From Luteolibacter pohnpeiensis (GTDB lineage: Bacteria; Verrucomicrobiota; Verrucomicrobiia; Verrucomicrobiales; Akkermansiaceae), in assembly GCF_016595435.1 (NCBI RefSeq), contig NZ_JAENIJ010000021.1, positions 20,445 through 84,444 on the forward strand: 64,000 nt of DNA. The letters are read 5' to 3'. The position numbers and the translations under genes are program-made. Of this stretch, positions 44,834 to 52,740 are shown piece after piece. The notes beneath the pieces were generated by a model. That model saw only the letters and a program-made list of their open reading frames with translations, searched no databases and was not told the DNA's origin. How positions within the stretch are numbered: position 1 is the stretch's first letter; every line of letters begins with the position of its first letter.

Positions 44834-45877
44834 TCAATCCGTTTCGCTAGACTCGGGCAGTAGCGCCTGCAGATCTTCCCACGCCTGCATCTTTCCTGCA
44901 CTCCAATTGCTCATGTCTGGCATAGGTCCGTTGGAATACTTCCATCTTTCATAGTTGCTATACCAATTTGTCGCTTGGGGATATGGGGTGGGGGAGGATG
45001 TCGTGGAAGGTGGTGTAATCATGATGACGTCACTGCCGATAAATTCGTAGGGAGGGAGTTCAAAGCGGTCTGCATATTCCGATTGCGCAAAGCTCTCTGC
45101 ATCGATATTTTGCCAACACATGAGAAGTCGCTTGATTGCATCTTCGATGTGATCATCAGATGGCTCTTTGGTTAGATCAAAGGCCAAGAGCGCTTCCTTC
45201 ACATCCTCGACTCGGTTGAGCCGCTTATAGATGATGTCATTGGGGGCAGAGGGCAGTGTACCGCTTTGAATGAGAACTTTGAAGGCCAGTTCCGCTGAAT
45301 CGGTCACCAACCACTGGGCAATCTTGCTGATGAGTCCCCTTTCGAGCACTGGGTGTTCCAGTTCAGCTCCTTTGGCGAGGCTCAAGAAGCTATCATCAGA
45401 ATCGTCGAAACATTGGGTTGTGATCGCCCACGCCGCAAGACCCTCTGGATCAGCCCATGCCCATGCCGGACCGATCTCGACGAAGGCATCATGCCACAAC
45501 TGTTTCATCCGAAGGTGTATCCAAGCCCACTCTGTAGCGGCTTCTCCATCCTCTGAACCCCAGCGGTTGAGAAGCAGCTTCGCCGGTTGTGTGAGGCCTG
45601 AATTTTCTTTCAATGGAATCGATTCCAAGGTCGCCTGGATTTGTGAAAGAGGAATTTTCTCAAGTGTCCGCGTGACACGATAGCGTTCGGCATCGGTATT
45701 GGCAGCTTGCAATGATGTCAGGAATTCTCCGATATCAGGAACTGAGGAATTCACCTTTGCCGCCATTGGAAGACTGTCCTCGACCGGTTTTTGCTGCGTC
45801 TGAAAAGCGGTCCAGATCGCGGCGGTGAGCACGCTAGCCGCCGTGAAAAGGAGTAGCTGACGTTTGCTCGGAATCAT
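44834..45877 (-). CDS. Membrane-anchored partner of the ECF sigma factor, unknown family
   Basis: 347 residues from the ATG at 45877, overlapping the sigma-factor stop by 4 bp. The N-terminus is a membrane segment (LLLFTAASVLTAAIWTAFQ). The remainder is helical with tryptophan-rich repeats, e.g. ATEWAWIHLRMKQLWHDAF, AWAWADPEGLAAWAITTQC, and a Pro/Thr linker. The motif W-x-x-x-DPEGxAAW is also seen in the extension of the sigma factor (SGSDPIASGKWIVENW), so the two proteins share a repeat type. No known family recognised. The longer upstream frame is a run-on across the sigma gene. Confidence 0.75.
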   Translation of the reverse strand: MIPSKRQLLLFTAASVLTAAIWTAFQTQQKPVEDSLPMAAKVNSSVPDIGEFLTSLQAANTDAERYRVTRTLEKIPLSQIQATLESIPLKENSGLTQPAKLLLNRWGSEDGEAATEWAWIHLRMKQLWHDAFVEIGPAWAWADPEGLAAWAITTQCFDDSDDSFLSLAKGAELEHPVLERGLISKIAQWLVTDSAELAFKVLIQSGTLPSAPNDIIYKRLNRVEDVKEALLAFDLTKEPSDDHIEDAIKRLLMCWQNIDAESFAQSEYADRFELPPYEFIGSDVIMITPPSTTSSPTPYPQATNWYSNYERWKYSNGPMPDMSNWSAGKMQAWEDLQALLPESSETD

Positions 45878-47904
45878 TGGAACTCGGTTATAATGGTTGA
45901 GAAGGCTTGGGATAGCTCGGTGGGTAGTCCGGGTTGTGTCGCAAGCGCGATTGCTTCTTCCGGACTGCGGCCGAGCAGCTTGGTAAAGGCACCGCGGGAA
46001 AGCTGCAGCCGCAGCGCGGGATCCGATATTCTTTTCGCCCATTCGATCGCTTGCACTTCGAATGGGACGTAGTTGCTTGAACCATTGAATTGTGCAACGT
46101 CCCGCACTTTTTCTGTGATTAATAAATCGAAATTCGCATCATCACGATGATCATCGAACCATGTCATCGCTTCCTCAGCGGCTCGTTCTGTTAGATGAAC
46201 CCGACCAATTTCGACCAGCACAGCGTCGCGGGGCAATCCCGCGTCCAATCCTGCTTGTTCTGCCTGTTGGAGGCGTGTGGAGGAATCGCTGACTTGGTTG
46301 CCTGATGTGCGGAAACCTCCTCCAAGCATTGGAGTGTCAACGTTCTCCTCATAAACAGTGGCAAACCTCCCGAGTGTCAGATAGAATCGTTCCTCGGGAG
46401 AAACCGCTTTCATGGCTCGCAGAATGCCTTCCGGGTCCTTCGTGGCCCAGCGTTTTGCCAGATCGATCTTCAATTGATTTTTTCCTGCCACAGGGACTTC
46501 GTCTAACAACACGAACCGATCGATGCGGTCTTGGTTGCTCATCATTTCCCATCCCAAGTCCGTATTGAAGTTATCCTTAAATTTTTGGATCAACCTTTCG
46601 CGCGCTGCTGCATCCGGCAGGGCTGCAAGGAATTCACTGAAGGCGGAGGTTCCTTGACCAACAAACAGGCCATTTCCTACCTGTAGCACCATGTCGTCAC
46701 GCGATGATTTTGTTAGGCCGCGATGGGTCCAGTTTTCTACGATCCATTTGCCACTGGCAATTGGATCGGACCCCGACCAGACACGCCAAAGATAACCGAT
46801 CACCCTGGTCCCCATGGCGGAGTCAATTTTGTCTCCGATTTTGGCATCGAAGACAAAAAGCATCGTCTCAGCGGGAGCGCGCTTCATTTCCTGCTCAAGG
46901 ATCAAATAGTAGATCGAATTCTTTTCGGTCTGGGAAAGGCGGGTTTTGGCGGCGGCAAAAAACTCAGGGAATCCAGCTACGCCGATCAAGTCGGTGAGGG
47001 CGAGCATTTGCAGCCGCGTCGTCTCATCCCGAGGTTTGGCATTGAGACGCTTGAGCTGTTCGAGCAAATCCGAGCTGGTGGATACGACAGCTCTTTCTCG
47101 TTCCGAAAGCAGGTCCATTGGATGCGAAGGCGGCTTGCTTGGCAGGGTAGCAACCACTGCGTTCTTCCTACGCATGGTGAAAGGTGCCGCGATCATGGAA
47201 GTGATAGCCACTCCAGCTGCAATGGGAGCCAAGTGGGACATCAGGGTTGACGATGCCGCCTGATGTCCGGCCCATGCCTTGGCGGAAATTTGTGCCACAA
47301 ATGTCGATGGCAGGGGAGGTGTTGGCAGTCCGGCAAGGGTCGAGCCAAGAAAGGCGGCGGAATGATCCAGGCCGTCATTTCGTAGCATGGTTGCCAGGCG
47401 GTCCAGTGCTCGTTTCACCCGCTTGCGGGCGGCGTCTTCGCTGATGCCTAGAATTCCGCCGATGGTCCGATGATCCATCCCTTCGAAATAACGTAAGACC
47501 AATGCGTCCCGATCGGGAGTGGGTAGTTGATTGAGCGCGTCATCCAGATCCATATTGGAAAGTTCGGGAGTCACTTTTACCTGACTGTTGAGTGCGTGGG
47601 ATTCGGCTGCGATTTTTTCCCGCACCCGCCTGCGAGATTCGGTTCTGATATGATTGGATGCTCGTCGGCAGGTCTGGCGATAGAGCCAGGATGAAAGGAC
47701 GACACCACGCAATCGATGAGCCTTTTTTGCCAGCAAGCTAAACACTTCCTGGCATACATCTTCTGCCGCAGCCCGATCGCCATTCAGTTTGCGCATCGCG
47801 GTTCGGAATACCAAAGTTGAATAACACGCGACCAATTCGCGGAAGGCGGTTTCCGATTGTTCGCGATGAAATCGGAGCAGGAGATTATCGGAATCTTGGA
47901 TCAT
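45874..47904 (-). CDS. ECF sigma factor with membrane helix and long C-terminal extension
   Basis: 676 residues from the ATG at 47904. The N-terminal 180 residues are a complete ECF sigma factor: region 2 (AFRELVACYSTLVFRTAMRK, AEDVCQEVFSLLAKK) and region 4 (ALNQLPTPDRDALVLRYFEG, then RTIGGILGISEDAARKRVKR). Next is a predicted membrane segment at about 230-250 (LAPIAAGVAITSMIAAPFT), then about 430 residues of helical repeats with DP..A..W motifs. Ordinary ECF factors are about 190 residues. The extension may act as a built-in sensor/anti-sigma-like part. A partner gene overlaps its stop codon, and a PEP-CTERM gene is divergent. Target promoters are unknown. Confidence 0.85.
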   Translation of the reverse strand: MIQDSDNLLLRFHREQSETAFRELVACYSTLVFRTAMRKLNGDRAAAEDVCQEVFSLLAKKAHRLRGVVLSSWLYRQTCRRASNHIRTESRRRVREKIAAESHALNSQVKVTPELSNMDLDDALNQLPTPDRDALVLRYFEGMDHRTIGGILGISEDAARKRVKRALDRLATMLRNDGLDHSAAFLGSTLAGLPTPPLPSTFVAQISAKAWAGHQAASSTLMSHLAPIAAGVAITSMIAAPFTMRRKNAVVATLPSKPPSHPMDLLSERERAVVSTSSDLLEQLKRLNAKPRDETTRLQMLALTDLIGVAGFPEFFAAAKTRLSQTEKNSIYYLILEQEMKRAPAETMLFVFDAKIGDKIDSAMGTRVIGYLWRVWSGSDPIASGKWIVENWTHRGLTKSSRDDMVLQVGNGLFVGQGTSAFSEFLAALPDAAARERLIQKFKDNFNTDLGWEMMSNQDRIDRFVLLDEVPVAGKNQLKIDLAKRWATKDPEGILRAMKAVSPEERFYLTLGRFATVYEENVDTPMLGGGFRTSGNQVSDSSTRLQQAEQAGLDAGLPRDAVLVEIGRVHLTERAAEEAMTWFDDHRDDANFDLLITEKVRDVAQFNGSSNYVPFEVQAIEWAKRISDPALRLQLSRGAFTKLLGRSPEEAIALATQPGLPTELSQAFSTIITEFQ

Positions 47905-47989
47905 GATTTTCCTATCAGACACCGCCGGTGCGTTCTACCGGACAATTTATTTTTCACCTTATCGATCGATACAATGATTGAAATTAAAA

Positions 47990-48056
47990 CGGTTGTTGAT
48001 TATTGTCATTGCGAAATGTCAATAACAAAAATCTTGACCAATTGAGTAGTTTTTCG
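47990..48056. promoter_or_regulatory. Promoter/operator region between the ECF sigma and PEP-CTERM genes
   Basis: The gap between the two divergent genes is 166 bp. It holds TTGTCATTGCGAAATGTCAA (48001-48020), a 20-bp near palindrome with 8 of 10 pairs complementary. A TTGACC element follows, and GGATAT lies 17 bp after it, giving a possible -35/-10 pair toward the PEP-CTERM gene. Assignment of these to the ECF factor or to sigma-70 is inference. Confidence 0.4.
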
Positions 48057-48070
48057 GGATATTTTAGGCG

Positions 48071-48877
48071 ATGAAATCAAAAAGCCTCCTCACCTTAGTA
48101 TTATCACCTATTTTGCTATCAGGCACTGCATTTGCCGCATACACTCCAGTAGGAGTCACTGGATGGACAGAGGATATCGTTATTAATAACCCGAGCCCTT
48201 ACAACGAGAGTGTCACCTCCACCATGGATGGTGGTTATGGGACTCCCGAAAACAATACTTGGATCGAAGCCGGAACATACACGCGTAATGAAGGCGACGA
48301 ATTCTACTTCAATGGTTTGGTTGCTGGCACTCACACCAGTATCGGACCGAGCGGTGCGGAATTTGTTTTCCAGAATTTCACGGGCAATAACGCACTTCTT
48401 TTGGAATCAGGCATTACCCAAACTTTGTCCCTCGATAGCCTCGCTTCCTACTCATCTCTGGTCTTCATCGGTGCGGCTGCCGGTGGTGGTGCCGCAGAGG
48501 TGACTGTGACCTTGCACTTCTCGGATTTTACCACTGCAACGTTCTCCTCACCGGACGGAATTGCTCGCGACTGGTTTGATTCAGGTTCAACCGAAGCTGC
48601 TTATCTGGTTGGAGGACGTGCCTCGAACAAGAGTGAGGAAGGCTACACGCTGTTGTTCGATAATAATAACGACGCAATCCGACTTCACGAATACGTGGTT
48701 GATCTTGCCCTTGCAGATCAATCCAAAGAGTTGGTTTCGATCGATGTGACGAACTCCGGGTCAGGTGGCCGCGTTGCACTTTTCGCTGTGAGTGGCGAAG
48801 CCATTCCTGAGCCGAGTGTAGCGCTTCTTTCCGGTGCTGCACTGCTCGGCCTCGGTTTGCGCCGCCGCCGTAACTGA
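48071..48877 (+). CDS. PEP-CTERM sorting-domain exported protein
   Basis: 268 residues with a signal peptide (LLTLVLSPILLSGTAFA) and the C-terminal PEP-CTERM signal IPEPSVALLSGAALLGLGLRRRR: PEP motif, hydrophobic helix and basic end. Such proteins are processed by an exosortase system and released or attached to the surface, often with extracellular polysaccharide. The middle is a beta-rich domain with no recognised function (FTGNNALLLESGITQTLSL). It is divergent from the ECF sigma gene and followed by a strong terminator. Confidence 0.93.
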   Translation: MKSKSLLTLVLSPILLSGTAFAAYTPVGVTGWTEDIVINNPSPYNESVTSTMDGGYGTPENNTWIEAGTYTRNEGDEFYFNGLVAGTHTSIGPSGAEFVFQNFTGNNALLLESGITQTLSLDSLASYSSLVFIGAAAGGGAAEVTVTLHFSDFTTATFSSPDGIARDWFDSGSTEAAYLVGGRASNKSEEGYTLLFDNNNDAIRLHEYVVDLALADQSKELVSIDVTNSGSGGRVALFAVSGEAIPEPSVALLSGAALLGLGLRRRRN

Positions 48878-48907
48878 TTTGACGGACTGATTGATTCAGA
48901 ATTCGGA

Positions 48908-48939
48908 GAGGTCGCAGTTCGCTGCGGCCTCTTTTTTTT
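48908..48939 (+). terminator. Rho-independent terminator of the PEP-CTERM gene
   Basis: GAGGTCGCAG-TTCG-CTGCGGCCTC is a 10-bp stem with a stable TTCG tetraloop and one G-T pair, followed by eight T residues. It lies 31 bp after the PEP-CTERM stop codon. Confidence 0.92.
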
Positions 48940-48954
48940 GTGACATTTGAGCAA

Positions 48955-48992
48955 AAAGAAAGCCTTGGAATTTCTTCCAAGGCTTTCTTTTT
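48955..48992. terminator. Bidirectional terminator at the purH 3' end
   Basis: AAGAAAGCCTTGGAA pairs with TTCCAAGGCTTTCTT around the loop TTTC. T-rich or A-rich runs lie at both sides, so it can terminate the leftward purH transcript and back up the PEP-CTERM terminator 16 bp to its left. Confidence 0.85.
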
Positions 48993-49015
48993 GAAAAGAT
49001 TCGGTAATGGCGGGA

Positions 49016-50557
49016 TCAATGCCTGAAGTGGCGATGACCGGTGAAGATCATGGCCATGCCAGCGGCATCTGCGGCGGCGATCACTTCTTCATCGCGGATG
49101 GAGCCACCAGGTTGAATACAGGCTGTGGCGCCGGCATCGATGGCAGATTGGAGACCGTCAGCAAATGGGAACATGGCGTCGGAGGCGATGATGGAGCCTT
49201 TGAGATCAAGACCAGCTTCCTTGGCTTTCCAAATCGCAATGCGGGACGAGTCTACCCGGCTCATTTGGCCGGCGCCAATGCCAAGGGTGCGGTCGGAATT
49301 GGAGTAAACAATCGCATTGGACTTCACGTGCTTCACGATCCGCCAACCGAAGCGCATCGCCCGCATTTCTTCGGCATTCGGCGGGCGTTTGGTCACCACT
49401 TTCGATTCCAGATTTTCGAGGCCAAGCGCGGTGTGGTCGCGATCCATCACCATGATGCCGCCGGGGCAGGAACGAATCACGGCTGATTTCTTTTCCGTGA
49501 TGTAGGCATCGTTCATTTTCATGAGCCGCAGGTTTTTCTTCTTCTGCAGCAGCGCGCGTGCATCGGCCTCGAATTCCGGGGCGATGATGACATCGGTGAA
49601 AATTTCGGAAATCACACGGGCGAGCTCGATGTTGAGCGGGCGGTTGACCACGATGACGCCGCCGAATGGTGCCTGGCGGTCGGTCTCGTAGGCTTTTTGC
49701 CACGCTTCGCGCAGATTCTCGTCGTCCTGACCGACACCGCAGGGGTTGGTGTGCTTGAGAATGGCAACGGTCGGGCGGACGAAATCGAGGATCAGGTCGG
49801 CTGCTGCCTCAATGTCCAGGATGTTGGTGTAGCTGAGCTCCTTGCCTTGGACCTGGGTGAAAAACTGGCGGAAATTGCCGTAAAGGGAGCAGGCTTGGTG
49901 AGGGTTGTCGCCGTAACGGAGATCTTGCTCGAGAGGGAGATTGAGTGAGAAATTCCGGCGGGTGCCCTGGCGATTCTGACCGAGGAAATTATTGATCGCA
50001 GCGTCGTATTGCGAGGTGCGGAGGAAGACTTTCACGGCGAGTTGTTCGCGGAATCCCTTGGTGGTATCACCGTTGTTTTCCTTCATTTCCTCAATCACCC
50101 GTGAGTAGTCAGCTGGATCGACGATGACCGTGACGTGGGAATGGTTTTTCGCAGCGCTGCGCAGCATGGATGGGCCGCCGATGTCGATATTTTCGATGGC
50201 TTCCTCCAGCGTGACATTTGGCTTCGCCACGGTTTCCTCGAATGGATAGAGGTTTACGACCACCAGATCGATCGGCGGGATGTCGTTGGCTTTTGCCTGT
50301 GCGACATGCTCTTGATCATCGCGGCGATGAAGCAAGCCGCCGTGGACTTTTGGATGAAGCGTTTTTACACGGCCATCGAACAGTTCGGGGGCACCGGTGA
50401 ATTCGGAAACATCCGTGACGGGTAAGCCGGCTTCACGCAGGGCTTTGGCGGTGCCGCCAGTGGAAAGAAGGTCGACGCCGAGGTCGCGCAATTCTTGGGC
50501 AAATTCGACGAGTCCGGTTTTATCGGACACGGAAAGGAGGGCGCGTTGAATGGACAT
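49016..50557 (-). CDS. purH: Bifunctional AICAR transformylase / IMP cyclohydrolase
   Basis: Last two steps of de novo IMP synthesis. The 513 residues match the family. The N-terminal cyclohydrolase (MGS-like) domain starts RALLSVSDKTGLVEFAQELR with DLLSTGGTAKALREAGL and HPKVHGGLLHRRD. The AICAR transformylase domain includes LRYGDNPHQACSLYGN, KHTNPCGVG and a Lys-His pair in WRIVKHVKSNAIV. The end is AMIFTGHRHFRH, the standard terminus with the His residue. Its 3' end runs into the bidirectional terminator. Confidence 0.97.
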   Translation of the reverse strand: MSIQRALLSVSDKTGLVEFAQELRDLGVDLLSTGGTAKALREAGLPVTDVSEFTGAPELFDGRVKTLHPKVHGGLLHRRDDQEHVAQAKANDIPPIDLVVVNLYPFEETVAKPNVTLEEAIENIDIGGPSMLRSAAKNHSHVTVIVDPADYSRVIEEMKENNGDTTKGFREQLAVKVFLRTSQYDAAINNFLGQNRQGTRRNFSLNLPLEQDLRYGDNPHQACSLYGNFRQFFTQVQGKELSYTNILDIEAAADLILDFVRPTVAILKHTNPCGVGQDDENLREAWQKAYETDRQAPFGGVIVVNRPLNIELARVISEIFTDVIIAPEFEADARALLQKKKNLRLMKMNDAYITEKKSAVIRSCPGGIMVMDRDHTALGLENLESKVVTKRPPNAEEMRAMRFGWRIVKHVKSNAIVYSNSDRTLGIGAGQMSRVDSSRIAIWKAKEAGLDLKGSIIASDAMFPFADGLQSAIDAGATACIQPGGSIRDEEVIAAADAAGMAMIFTGHRHFRH

Positions 50558-50733
50558 GGATTTGATCTTTCGCGGGTGATGAGATGGTTCCTGTTCGGGG
50601 AGGAAGTATCGGGTGGAGGACCTCCGTAGCGAAGGCTGAGGTCAGGCGCAAGAGGGAATCGGGCGGTTATGCTGGAGCTGATTTTACTGGAAATCGATGA
50701 TTCTCTTCGAATTTTTGCAGGTTTCCAAAGTGA

Positions 50734-52143
50734 TTATGAACCCATCTCGGCAGCTTTCGCGATCTGCAGCAATTTGGCTTCGGCCAAGTGAGGGGCGATG
50801 ATTTGCAAGCCAACCGGGAGCGCATCCGCGCCGTCGTAGGCAGTGGTCCCAGCCGGGACGGAAATGGCGGGCACTCCGGCCAGGTTGGCGGCGAGGGTGA
50901 AAATATCAGACAGATACTCGTGGATCGGATCGCTTCCAGCGGCTCCCAATTTGCGGGCTGGAGTTGGCGCTACCGGTGCGAGAATGGCATCCACTTGCTG
51001 GAAAGCCTCGTCAAAGTCCCGACGGATCAAGGTTCGCACTTTCTGCGCCCGGCCGTAGTAGGCATCGTAATAGCCGGAGGACAAAACGTAGGTGCCGAGG
51101 ATGATCCGGCGTTTCACTTCCGCGCCGAATCCTTCTTCGCGGGATTTTTGGTAAAGATCGAGGATGTCAGCCGGATTGGCTGCCCGGTGGCCGTAGCGGA
51201 TGCCATCAAAGCGGGATAAGTTCGAGGACGCTTCCGCTGGCGCGATGATGTAGTAGGTTGCGACCGCGTGTTCGGTATGGGGAAGGGAAATTTCCACGAT
51301 TTCAGCGCCCTGCGCCTGCAGCGAATCGATCGACTTCTGAATTTGCTGGCGCACACCATCGTGAATGCCGGAACCGAGGTATTCCTTCGGTAGACCGAGT
51401 TTCATGCCCTTTACTCCGTGATTCAAGGACGCCAGGTAATCAGGTACCGGAGCAGTGAGGCAGGTGGAATCGTGTGGGTCCGCCCCGGCGATCGCTTGTA
51501 AAATCAGCGCAGCATCCTCGACCGACTGGGTGAGCGGACCGATTTGATCCAATGAGGATGCGAACGCCACTAGACCGTAGCGCGATACCCGGCCGTAGGA
51601 AGGCTTCAATCCAACGACTCCGCAGTGCGAGGCCGGTTGGCGAATTGAGCCGCCAGTGTCCGATCCGAGCGCGGCGATCGCGGTCAAGTCGGCAACTGCG
51701 GCTGCGGAACCGCCTGATGATCCACCGGGAATCCGCTCAGGATCCCGGGGGTTGCGAGTTATCTGGACTGCGGAGTTTTCCGTAGCGGAACCCATCGCGA
51801 ATTCGTCCTGGTTCATGCGCCCAAAGGGAATCGCCCCGGCGGCGCGGAGTTTCTTGATCACCGTCGCGTCGTAGGGCGAAACGAAGTTTTCGAGAAACTT
51901 GGAGGAACAGCCGCAGGGATGGCCAAGAACGTTGATGTTGTCCTTGATGGCGATCGGGATGCCGCCGAGCGGCTTTTCCAGATCGGCGGACTCCGCTTCT
52001 GCCAAAGCGGTTTCGAGATTGTAGGAGAGATACGCTTGGATCTGGGGATCGCGGGCGATGATCTCTTTGGAGAGGGCGCGGACGATGTCAGGCGCGGTGG
52101 TTTCACCGGCGAGAAGTTGCCGACGGAGGGAGGCGATGGTCAT
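50734..52143 (-). CDS. gatA: Asp-tRNA(Asn)/Glu-tRNA(Gln) amidotransferase subunit A
   Basis: Glutaminase subunit of GatCAB, which makes Gln-tRNA(Gln) and/or Asn-tRNA(Asn) by transamidation. The 469 residues have the amidase signature with the Lys-cisSer-Ser triad: Lys in IAIKDNINVLGHPC, Ser residues in PGGSSGGSAAAVA and GSDTGGSIRQPASHCG. It follows gatC by 32 bp. gatB is not in the window. Confidence 0.96.
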   Translation of the reverse strand: MTIASLRRQLLAGETTAPDIVRALSKEIIARDPQIQAYLSYNLETALAEAESADLEKPLGGIPIAIKDNINVLGHPCGCSSKFLENFVSPYDATVIKKLRAAGAIPFGRMNQDEFAMGSATENSAVQITRNPRDPERIPGGSSGGSAAAVADLTAIAALGSDTGGSIRQPASHCGVVGLKPSYGRVSRYGLVAFASSLDQIGPLTQSVEDAALILQAIAGADPHDSTCLTAPVPDYLASLNHGVKGMKLGLPKEYLGSGIHDGVRQQIQKSIDSLQAQGAEIVEISLPHTEHAVATYYIIAPAEASSNLSRFDGIRYGHRAANPADILDLYQKSREEGFGAEVKRRIILGTYVLSSGYYDAYYGRAQKVRTLIRRDFDEAFQQVDAILAPVAPTPARKLGAAGSDPIHEYLSDIFTLAANLAGVPAISVPAGTTAYDGADALPVGLQIIAPHLAEAKLLQIAKAAEMGS

Positions 52144-52175
52144 GGCGGGTCCTAAAAAAATGGAAAATGCGGGGC

Positions 52176-52469
52176 TCAGGCGTCAGTCACGACTTTTGGC
52201 ACACGGATCTGCCCTTGTGCCTGATCTGGAGCGTTTTGCAGCACGGTTTCGACGCTCATGCTCTCATGCGGAACGTCCTCGCGCATCGGCCCGAAAACCG
52301 TGTTGGCATGGGCGGACGCTTCGATGCCCGAGAGATCCAGCGCGGAAAGTGATTCTGCGTGACGTAAAATGGCCTCCAGCTGGGGCTGGAACGTAGCGAT
52401 TTCCTCGTCAGAAAGTTCCAGACGGGCGAGGTTGGCGACGTAGCGGACGTCGATGGCGGGCTGCGACAT
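52176..52469 (-). CDS. gatC: Asp-tRNA(Asn)/Glu-tRNA(Gln) amidotransferase subunit C
   Basis: 97 residues from the ATG at 52469. The family pattern is clear: VRYVANLARLELSDEEIATF, then LEAILRHAESLSALDLSGIE, with the C-terminal REDVPHESMSVETVLQNAPD. GatC stabilises GatA and its contact with GatB. Directly upstream of gatA on the same strand. Confidence 0.95.
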   Translation of the reverse strand: MSQPAIDVRYVANLARLELSDEEIATFQPQLEAILRHAESLSALDLSGIEASAHANTVFGPMREDVPHESMSVETVLQNAPDQAQGQIRVPKVVTDA

Positions 52470-52698
52470 GCGTGGAAGGTCTCCGAAACCTAGGGTAGGT
52501 GCCAAGTTCCAAGTTCACTACCAGATGGAATCGGAATGTTGGCAAAATGAAATAATTTCAAAAACTTTGAACGCTCAAATTGCTTGGATGTCTCAAAAAT
52601 ATGAAAATCGTTAAAAGCGATTTTTATGTAAGGGTGCATACAGCAACCATTGTCTGCCTTGATCCCATGGGTGTGGGAGTTTGGTTCTGACAATATTC

Positions 52699-52736
52699 GG
52701 CCGCCAGGGGAGGGACCCTCTGGCGGCCATTTTTTT
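52699..52736 (+). terminator. Strong rightward terminator without an assigned upstream gene
   Basis: GGCCGCCAGGGG and CCTCTGGCGGCC make a 12-bp GC-rich stem (one G-T pair) with a 6-base loop (agggac), followed by seven T residues on the plus strand. The genes on both sides are on the minus strand, so a plus-strand transcript ending here would start in the 230-bp gap after gatC. See the findings for the candidate small RNA. Confidence 0.85.
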
Positions 52737-52740
52737 AAAA

